From: Candidatus Brevundimonas phytovorans
GTDB taxonomy: Bacteria; Pseudomonadota; Alphaproteobacteria; Caulobacterales; Caulobacteraceae
NCBI GenBank assembly: GCA_029203145.1
Contig: CP119309.1
Span: 3,125,001-3,189,000, forward strand
Direction of reading: 5' to 3'
DNA: 64,000 nucleotides
Below the pieces are notes generated by a model, which made no database searches, had not been told where the DNA came from, and saw only the letters and a list, made by a program, of their open reading frames with translations. The translations under genes and the position numbers were made by a program. Each line of letters starts with the position of its first letter. Position 1 is the first letter of the stretch. Of this stretch, positions 58,298 to 64,000 are shown piece by piece.

Positions 58298-58312
58298 GCG
58301 CTGGAGGCACGA

Positions 58313-59212
58313 ATGAGCGGAATCGCGGTCAACCGCGCGGGCGAACTGGCGGTGTTCGAGGCGGCGGCGCGGACCGGCAGTTTCTCGGGCGCGGCGCGGG
58401 AGCTGAACCTGACGCCCTCGGCGGTCAGCCGCACCGTGGCGCGGACCGAGGCGCGGCTGGGGGTGCGGCTGATGATCCGCACCACGCGCAGCCTGACGCT
58501 GACGGCGGAGGGCGAGGCCTATCTGCAGGCGGCGCGGAGAATCCTGGCTGATCTGGACGACGCCGAGCAGGCCATCGCTGATCAGGGGGCGCCGCGCGGA
58601 CGGCTGCGGGTCAGCGTGTCCCAGTCGCACGGGCGGCTGCACGTCGTGCCCTTGCTGGGCGCGTTCACGGCCCTCTATCCGCACATCCTGATGGACATCA
58701 ATCTGACTGACGCCGTGGTCGACATCGCCGCCGGACAGGCGGACGTGGGCGTGCGCTCGGGGCCGCTGGACGACAGCGGGCTGACGGCGCGCAAGGTCAG
58801 CGAGACGCGGCGCGTCATCGTGGCCTCGCCCGACTATCTGGCGGGTTCAGGGACGCCGAGCGTCCCTGAGGACCTGCATGCCCACAACTGCCTGAACTTC
58901 AATTTTCGCCGGGCCGAGCCGGTCTGGCCCTTTGTGCGCGACGGGCAGGAATACCGACTGACGGTGCAGGGCGGCATCGAGGCCAACAACGGCGAGACCC
59001 TGGGCCAGCTGGCCGCTGACGGGGTGGGGATCACGCGGGTCGGGGCCTTCAGCGTGGCCGACGCCATCGCCGCCGGTCGACTGGTCCCCCTGCTCGAAGA
59101 CTTCAATCCCGGCGATGTGGAGAACACCCATGCGGTCTTTGTGGGCGGCGCCAATACCCCGGCGCGGGTGCGGGTCTTCGTCGACTTCCTGGCCGAGCGG
59201 TTGAAGGCCTAG
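58313..59212 (+). CDS. LysR family transcriptional regulator
   Basis: A 299-residue LTTR. The helix-turn-helix lies in FEAAARTGSFSGAARELNLTPSAVSRTVARTEARLGVRL (residues 15-53). The effector domain has the typical QADVGVRSGPL and DGVGITRVGAFSVADAIAAGRLVPLL segments of the CrgA/DhlR group. It probably controls the divergent MFS gene. Its stop overlaps the convergent ligD stop. Confidence 0.94.
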   Translation: MSGIAVNRAGELAVFEAAARTGSFSGAARELNLTPSAVSRTVARTEARLGVRLMIRTTRSLTLTAEGEAYLQAARRILADLDDAEQAIADQGAPRGRLRVSVSQSHGRLHVVPLLGAFTALYPHILMDINLTDAVVDIAAGQADVGVRSGPLDDSGLTARKVSETRRVIVASPDYLAGSGTPSVPEDLHAHNCLNFNFRRAEPVWPFVRDGQEYRLTVQGGIEANNGETLGQLAADGVGITRVGAFSVADAIAAGRLVPLLEDFNPGDVENTHAVFVGGANTPARVRVFVDFLAERLKA

Positions 59213-61758
59213 CCCAGCTTGCGGATCGCAGGCTTCAGCGAGGCGGCCGAGGCGCGGAACTCCGCCCACGGATCGGCTTGCGTCAACAGGGCCGCAGCGG
59301 TCCACAGGTTGAAGGCTTTCGGGTCGAGGCCGGGCTTCACCTGATCCCAGAACAGGGGGCAGGCGATCCCGGCGCCGGGCCGGGCGCGGGGCGACCAGGG
59401 GGCGACGGCGGTGGCCATGCGGCCGTTGCGGAGGTAGTCGAGGAAGATCTTTCCGCCGCGCGCCTTCTTGGCCAGGGTGGTGGTGAAGCGGTCGGGATGG
59501 GCGGTCTTCAGCGCCTCCGACACCCCCTTGGCAAAGGCCTTGGCCGCGTCCCAGTCGATGCGGCTGCGGGCGTCGGTCTTGATCGGAACGACGACGTGCA
59601 GACCCTTGCCGCCGGTGGTCTTGACGAAGGGGGTGAGGCCGAGCGCTTCGAGCCGGGGCTTCAGCAGGAGGGCGGCGGCGATGACGTCCTCGAAGTCGAG
59701 GCCTTCGTCGGGGTCGAGGTCGAAGGTGATCTGGTCCGGGGTCTCGGGATCGCCGGGTTTGCAGCCCCAGGGGTGCAACTCCAGCCCGCCCGACTGGCCG
59801 ACGGCCACCAGCCCGCCGACATCGACGACGGCGACATAGGGCTGGCGCTCATGGACGTCGATCAGCTGGAGCCGGGGGCTGTGGCCGGCCATGGCGTGGC
59901 GCTGAAAGAAGGTCTCGCCCGCGATGCCGTCCGGGGCGCGGATGATGGAGACGGGGCGCTGCATCAGGTGCGGCAGGAGGCGGTCGGCGGCGGCCTCGTA
60001 ATAGCGGACCAGATCGCCCTTGGTGATCGGCGGGCGACCGTCGAAGCCCGGCCACAGCACCTTGTCGGGATGGGAGATGGCGACCCCGGCGACGACCCGC
60101 TTGCCGGGCTTGGCGGCGGCGGCTTTGACGACCGGCGGCGCGCGCGGGGCGTCGGTCACGTCGGACGGCGCCTTGTCCTCGCGCAGGCCCTTGAAGGCGG
60201 CCTGACGCAGGGAGCCTGCCTCGGTATAGCCGCCGTGCTCGATCTCGGCGACCAGGGTCGGCGTGGTCCAGTGGAGGTCGGCCTCCGCCTTGGGCGCATT
60301 CGCCCCGACGAAGGACGAGCGGTCGGCGGCGGCGGCCTTCAGCGCGGGCAGCAGGGTCCTGGTCAGGGCCGTCGAATAGCCGGTGCCGACGCGGCCGAGA
60401 TAGCGCAGACCGCCTTTCGTCTTCACGCCGACCAGCAGGGAGCGAAAGCGGGTTCCGCCCTCGGACGACCAGCCGCCGATCACCACCTCGTCGCGGCCCC
60501 GGCACTTGGACTTGACCCAGGCGGCCGAGCGCCCGGCGCGATAGGGGGCGTCCAGCTTCTTGGAGATGACGCCTTCCAGATGCATGCGGCAGGCGCTTTC
60601 CAGAATGGCCTGACCGCTGGCGCCGAAGTGCTCGACGTAGCGCAGGCGCGTGGCGGCGGCGCTGGGCGTGCGGTCGATCAGGGCCTGAAGCCGGGCCTTG
60701 CGATGCGACAGGGGCAGGGCGCGCAGGTCCTCCGGCCCGTCGAACAGGAGGTCGAAGGCGAAATAGACCAGTTGGTCGGTCCGACCCTCCGATAGGGCGG
60801 TCTGCAAGGCCGAAAAATCCGGCATGTCGTGCGCGTCGATCGCGCACAGCTCGCCGTCCAGCACGCCGTCGGGCCAGAGGGCGGCGTCGGCGGCCAGTTC
60901 GGGGAAACGCTCGGTCCAGTCCAGACCCTTGCGGGTGCGCAAGGTCGCGCGGCCATGGCCGACGGCGATCTGGATGCGGTAGCCGTCGAACTTGATCTCA
61001 TGGGCCCAGCCCGGCGCCGAGGGCGGATGGTCGGCGACCTTGCACAGCTGGATGGGGACGAAGGCGTGGGGGCGGGCTACGGGCCGGGCGGCCTTGGTCG
61101 GCTTGGGCTTGGGCGGGGCCTTGCGACTGGTGGGCTTGGAGGCGGTCCATTCCGTCGCGCCCTCGGCGATCTGGGCCAGGCTGCGGCCGGTGGTGACCGA
61201 GGCGTCGATCTCGGCCAGGGCGTCGCCCTCGCCGTCGACGGCGTGCGCGTCCTTCTCCTTGACCAGCAGCCAGTTGGCTCTCTGCTTTCCCGCTTCCTGG
61301 GGCTTGCCGCGATCAGACTTGAGCCGGATCAGGGCCCAGCCGCCCTTCAGCCGTTCGCCGTCCAGCGTCAGCTTGACCACGCCCTTCCTGAAGGCCGCAT
61401 CGAGATCCGCGTCCTGGGGCGTCCATTCGCCCACGTCCCACAGCTGCACCGTGCCGGCGCCATAGTTGCCGGCGGGAATCGTCCCCTCGAAGTCGCCGTA
61501 GTCGAGGGGATGGTCCTCGACCTCGACCGCCAGCCGCTTGACGTGGGGGTCGCGCGACGGGGCCTTGGTCACGGCCCAGGACTTGAGCACCCCGTCGTGC
61601 TCGATGCGGAAGTCGTAGTGCAGGCGCGAGGCGGCGTGGCGCTGGATCAGATAGCGCAGGCCGGTCTGGCGGGCCTTCGCCTTGCGGCCCTTCGGCTCCG
61701 GCGTGACGCCGAAGTTCCGTTTGGCCTGATAGGTGTTGAGCTCGCCGCGCGCCGCCAT
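59209..61758 (-). CDS. ligD: ATP-dependent DNA ligase LigD (phosphoesterase-ligase-polymerase)
   Basis: An 849-residue multi-domain NHEJ enzyme. Phosphoesterase domain: residues about 35-170 (IQRHAASRLHYDFR, DHPLDYGDFEG). Ligase: about 230-540, with nucleotidyl-lysine K256 in EIKFDGYRI. Polymerase/primase: about 575-840, with D680 and D682 in FDLDPDEG and D774 in FLDYLRN. The order matches Pseudomonas LigD (about 840 residues). A Pro/Lys-rich linker (KAPPKPKPTKAARP) separates the first two. With Ku at 55.4 kb, the strain should be able to join double-strand breaks. Confidence 0.97.
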   Translation of the reverse strand: MAARGELNTYQAKRNFGVTPEPKGRKAKARQTGLRYLIQRHAASRLHYDFRIEHDGVLKSWAVTKAPSRDPHVKRLAVEVEDHPLDYGDFEGTIPAGNYGAGTVQLWDVGEWTPQDADLDAAFRKGVVKLTLDGERLKGGWALIRLKSDRGKPQEAGKQRANWLLVKEKDAHAVDGEGDALAEIDASVTTGRSLAQIAEGATEWTASKPTSRKAPPKPKPTKAARPVARPHAFVPIQLCKVADHPPSAPGWAHEIKFDGYRIQIAVGHGRATLRTRKGLDWTERFPELAADAALWPDGVLDGELCAIDAHDMPDFSALQTALSEGRTDQLVYFAFDLLFDGPEDLRALPLSHRKARLQALIDRTPSAAATRLRYVEHFGASGQAILESACRMHLEGVISKKLDAPYRAGRSAAWVKSKCRGRDEVVIGGWSSEGGTRFRSLLVGVKTKGGLRYLGRVGTGYSTALTRTLLPALKAAAADRSSFVGANAPKAEADLHWTTPTLVAEIEHGGYTEAGSLRQAAFKGLREDKAPSDVTDAPRAPPVVKAAAAKPGKRVVAGVAISHPDKVLWPGFDGRPPITKGDLVRYYEAAADRLLPHLMQRPVSIIRAPDGIAGETFFQRHAMAGHSPRLQLIDVHERQPYVAVVDVGGLVAVGQSGGLELHPWGCKPGDPETPDQITFDLDPDEGLDFEDVIAAALLLKPRLEALGLTPFVKTTGGKGLHVVVPIKTDARSRIDWDAAKAFAKGVSEALKTAHPDRFTTTLAKKARGGKIFLDYLRNGRMATAVAPWSPRARPGAGIACPLFWDQVKPGLDPKAFNLWTAAALLTQADPWAEFRASAASLKPAIRKLG

Positions 61759-61775
61759 CCAGCCAGAACGCAGAG

Positions 61776-61806
61776 GGGCGGCGAAGGCTTCACGCGCTCG
61801 CCGCCC
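61776..61806 (-). terminator. Hairpin between amtB and ligD
   Basis: GGGCGGCGA / TCGCCGCCC, a perfect nine-base stem in the 54-base gap after the amtB stop. No T-run follows, so termination would be partial; it also lies just before the ligD start. Confidence 0.4.
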
Positions 61807-61812
61807 GCTTGA

Positions 61813-63141
61813 TCAGTGCATGGCCTCGCCGTGCTGGCTGTAGTCGAGACCCTCGATCTCGGCCTCCTTCTCGACGCGCAGGCCGACGGTGTATTTGCAG
61901 ATCATCAGCACCACGAAGGTGCCTACGGCGCTCCACAGCATGGCGCCGCCCAGGCCGATGGCCTGCTTCCACAGGGTGGCCCCTTCGGCGGCGGGGTTGA
62001 TGGCGGCGTTGGCGAAGACCCCGGTCAGCAGGGCCCCGGCGATGCCGGCGATGCCGTGCACGCCAAAGGCGTCGAGGCTGTCGTCGTACTTGAGTTTGTG
62101 CTTGAGCCAGACGGCGCCGACATAGGCGACGGGGCCCGAGATCAGGCCGATCAGGAAGGCGCCCCTGGGGTCGACGAAGCCGGCGGCGGGGGTGATGGCG
62201 ACCAGGCCGGCGACCACGCCGGTCAGCAGGCCCAGCAGGGTCGGCTTCTTCTTCAACGTCCATTCCACCGCGATCCAGCCGACGGCGGCGGCGGCGGGGG
62301 CCAGCAGGGTGTTGAAGACGGCGACGGCGGCGATCTCATTGGCCCCGGCGGCCGAGCCGCCGTTGAAGCCCATCCAGCCGACGAACAGCAGGCCTGTGCC
62401 GATGGCGGTGAAGGCCAGGTTGTGCGGGGCCATGTTGTCGCGACCCCAGCCGTGACGCGGGCCGAGCACGATGGCGCAGACCAGACCGGCCACGCCGGCA
62501 TTGACGTGGACCACGGCCCCGCCGGCGAAGTCGAGCACGCCCAGCTCGCCCATCCAGCCGCCGCCCCAGACCTGGTGGCAGATCGGCGCATAGACGATCA
62601 GGTGCCACAGGGTGAAGAAGAGGACGCTGGCCGAGAACTTGATCCGCTCGGCGAAGGCGCCCGCGATCAGGGCGGGGGTGATGATGGCGAAGGTCAGCTG
62701 ATAGCTGATCCACAGGAACTCGGGCAGGCCGGGGGTCAGGGCGTGGGCCGTCTTCACCCCCACACCGTTGAGGAAGAGGGCCTGGACCCCGCCGATGAAG
62801 CCGTTGGTGGCCGCGCCGCTGGTCCCGAAGGACAGGGTGTAGCCGGCCATGAACCAGAGGACGGTGACGATGGCCATGGCCGCCGTGGAATGGGCGATGG
62901 TGGCGATCAGGTTCTTCTTCCGAACCATGCCGCCGTAGAAGAGGGCCAGACCCGGCAGGGTCATCATCAGCACCAGGGCTGTTGAAGTCAGGATCCAGGC
63001 TGTGCCGGCGCCGTCGAGCGCCAGCGGAACCTGATGCGCCAGCAGACCGGGCGGGGCGGCGGCGAAGGCGGGCGCCGCAAGGGCCATGGCGAAAAGGCCG
63101 CAACAGAATGCTGCGGCCTTGGAAATCGTCGGTGCTGTCAT
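61813..63141 (-). CDS. amtB: Ammonium transporter AmtB
   Basis: A 442-residue trimeric ammonium channel. A signal peptide (to about residue 28) is followed by 11 helices. D205 (LDFAGG) and the twin His H212 (VVHVNAG) and that of DAFGVHGIAG line the pore. The C-terminal tail has KEAEIEGLDYSQHGE, the region that touches GlnK. No glnK lies next to it; the upstream gene on the same strand is gltB, 43 bases away, so both may respond to nitrogen status together. Confidence 0.97.
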   Translation of the reverse strand: MTAPTISKAAAFCCGLFAMALAAPAFAAAPPGLLAHQVPLALDGAGTAWILTSTALVLMMTLPGLALFYGGMVRKKNLIATIAHSTAAMAIVTVLWFMAGYTLSFGTSGAATNGFIGGVQALFLNGVGVKTAHALTPGLPEFLWISYQLTFAIITPALIAGAFAERIKFSASVLFFTLWHLIVYAPICHQVWGGGWMGELGVLDFAGGAVVHVNAGVAGLVCAIVLGPRHGWGRDNMAPHNLAFTAIGTGLLFVGWMGFNGGSAAGANEIAAVAVFNTLLAPAAAAVGWIAVEWTLKKKPTLLGLLTGVVAGLVAITPAAGFVDPRGAFLIGLISGPVAYVGAVWLKHKLKYDDSLDAFGVHGIAGIAGALLTGVFANAAINPAAEGATLWKQAIGLGGAMLWSAVGTFVVLMICKYTVGLRVEKEAEIEGLDYSQHGEAMH

Positions 63142-63184
63142 GAAGGTCTCGGGGAGAAGACGCGGGCGAAAAGGAAGGGCGACG

Positions 63185-64000
63185 TCAGGCCGGTTGGGCC
63201 AGCCTGACGTCGGTTTCGGCGGCCTCGGCGGCGAGGACGGTCTTGGGGACGATGCGGACGAAGCGCGGTGCGAAACCGGACCAGTCGGCCAGGATGCGTC
63301 GGGCCAGGGGCGAGGCGGTGGCGGCGGCGTGGGCCTCGATCAGGGCCTTCAGCCGCGCTTCGGCCTCGGCGTCGATGCGACCGACCCCGGCCATGTCGCC
63401 GTTCAGGGCCTGAGCCGCGCGGCCCTCGGCGTCGAGCACGAACAGCTCGCCGCCGCTCATGCCTGCCGCCAGGTTCCAGCCGACGGCGCCGAGCACGACC
63501 ACGCGGCCGCCGGTCATGTATTCGCAGCCGTGCGCGCCCAGGCCCTCGACCACAGCCTCGGCGCCGGAGTTGCGGACGGCGAAGCGTTCGCCCGCCGCCC
63601 CCGCCACAAACAGACGGCCGGAGGTGGCGCCATAGAGGGTGGTGTTGCCGCAGACCTGCTGGTCAGCGCGCCACTCATAGGGACGGATATGGATGTCGGC
63701 GCCCGACAGACCCTTGCCGACGTAGTCGTTGACCTCGCCGGTGACGTCGAGGATCAGGCCGCGTGCGCCAAAGGCGCCGAAGCTCTGACCGGCGATGCCC
63801 TCCAGCTTCAGCTTCAGGCGGCCCTGCGGCCCTTGCGGGCCGAACTTGCGGACGATGGCCGAGGAGATGCCGGCGCCCGCGGTGCGCTGGGTGTTGTTCA
63901 GAGGATAGGACAGCTCCAGCGTCTGGCCGCGCTCGAGGAAGGCGGCGGCGTCCTTCAGCACCAGGGCGTCCAGGCTCTCGGGCACGGGTTGGCGCACCTT
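63185..64000 (-). CDS. gltB: Glutamate synthase large subunit, C-terminal part (runs off window)
   Basis: The last 271 residues of GltB, the large subunit that makes glutamate from glutamine and 2-oxoglutarate. They form the right-handed beta-helix (GXGXG) domain: RTAGAGISSAIVRKFG, GQSFGAFGARG, GEVNDYVGKGLSGADIHI, VCGNTTLYGATSGRLFVAGAAGERFAVRNSGA and HGCEYMTGGRVVVLGAVGWN. The N-terminal amidotransferase and synthase domains, and any gltD gene, lie outside the window. It is followed after 43 bases by amtB. Confidence 0.95.
   Translation of the reverse strand, partial: KVRQPVPESLDALVLKDAAAFLERGQTLELSYPLNNTQRTAGAGISSAIVRKFGPQGPQGRLKLKLEGIAGQSFGAFGARGLILDVTGEVNDYVGKGLSGADIHIRPYEWRADQQVCGNTTLYGATSGRLFVAGAAGERFAVRNSGAEAVVEGLGAHGCEYMTGGRVVVLGAVGWNLAAGMSGGELFVLDAEGRAAQALNGDMAGVGRIDAEAEARLKALIEAHAAATASPLARRILADWSGFAPRFVRIVPKTVLAAEAAETDVRLAQPA

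Overview
The window is high-GC bacterial chromosome from an alphaproteobacterium, most likely order Caulobacterales (Brevundimonas or a close relative). The markers are a ChpT phosphotransferase next to a CheY and a CheR, an MmcB gene behind a GAAC-N7-GAAC SOS box, a DUF2794 gene, a RegB/RegA (ActS/ActR) pair divergent from SenC, and an S16 protein with a long Ala/Glu tail. The assignment rests on recognised families and gene order; no search was run. Both edges cut genes: an M3 oligopeptidase on the left and the large glutamate synthase subunit on the right. I see no prophage, insertion sequence, CRISPR array or rRNA. The one tRNA is tRNA-Ala(CGC).

Layout. 0-12 kb: M3 peptidase, CorA, PEP carboxylase, the ffh-rpsP-rimM translation/secretion block, a glutathione transferase, a DUF1508 protein, a BenE-type transporter, FabI and DUF2794. 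12-20 kb: a Bax-inhibitor-1 membrane protein, ThpR with an overlapping acetyltransferase, a lipocalin, SOS-controlled MmcB, the RegBA redox two-component system divergent from SenC, and an intracellular PHB depolymerase overlapping a YgjP-type metallopeptidase. 20-35 kb: PBP1A, a secreted alpha/beta hydrolase divergent from a Rieske oxygenase, a TetR regulator, a Kef-type antiporter, an M13 peptidase, HisS, membrane proteins, 3-hydroxybutyryl-CoA dehydrogenase and YggT. 35-45 kb: tRNA-Ala, a nucleotide-sugar epimerase, an M28 peptidase fused to a membrane domain, a TonB receptor divergent from a 5'-nucleotidase, the cheR-cheY-chpT cluster, and CysQ. 45-55 kb: an aldo/keto reductase-like protein, BolA, RadC, Map, a CinA-like protein, a FadL porin, an RhlE helicase with a long leader, an SDR divergent from an HxlR regulator, and DUF1345. 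55-64 kb: Ku and LigD (non-homologous end joining) enclosing an isochorismatase-like hydrolase, DUF3606 and an MFS/LysR pair, then AmtB and GltB.

How the genes relate. Several sets are linked by more than proximity: ffh-rpsP-rimM; thpR and its acetyltransferase (4-nt overlap); regB-regA with senC; chpT, cheY and cheR (one strand, the last two overlapping by 4 nt); bolA with the reductase-like gene; radC with an acetyltransferase; Ku with LigD; and gltB with amtB. Many genes are convergent with abutting or overlapping stops, and the spaces that remain often hold inverted repeats or terminators.

No clearly new multi-gene system stood out. The least explained items are non-coding or atypical: a three-copy inverted-repeat family built around the core CCCAGTGCTTTGGCTTCA, a candidate sRNA downstream of hisS, a structured RNA upstream of ffh, folded leaders ahead of mrcA and rhlE, an aldo/keto reductase-like protein in which none of the four catalytic residues aligns, and a gene-free stretch of about 370 bp with repeated GTGCAAT motifs.
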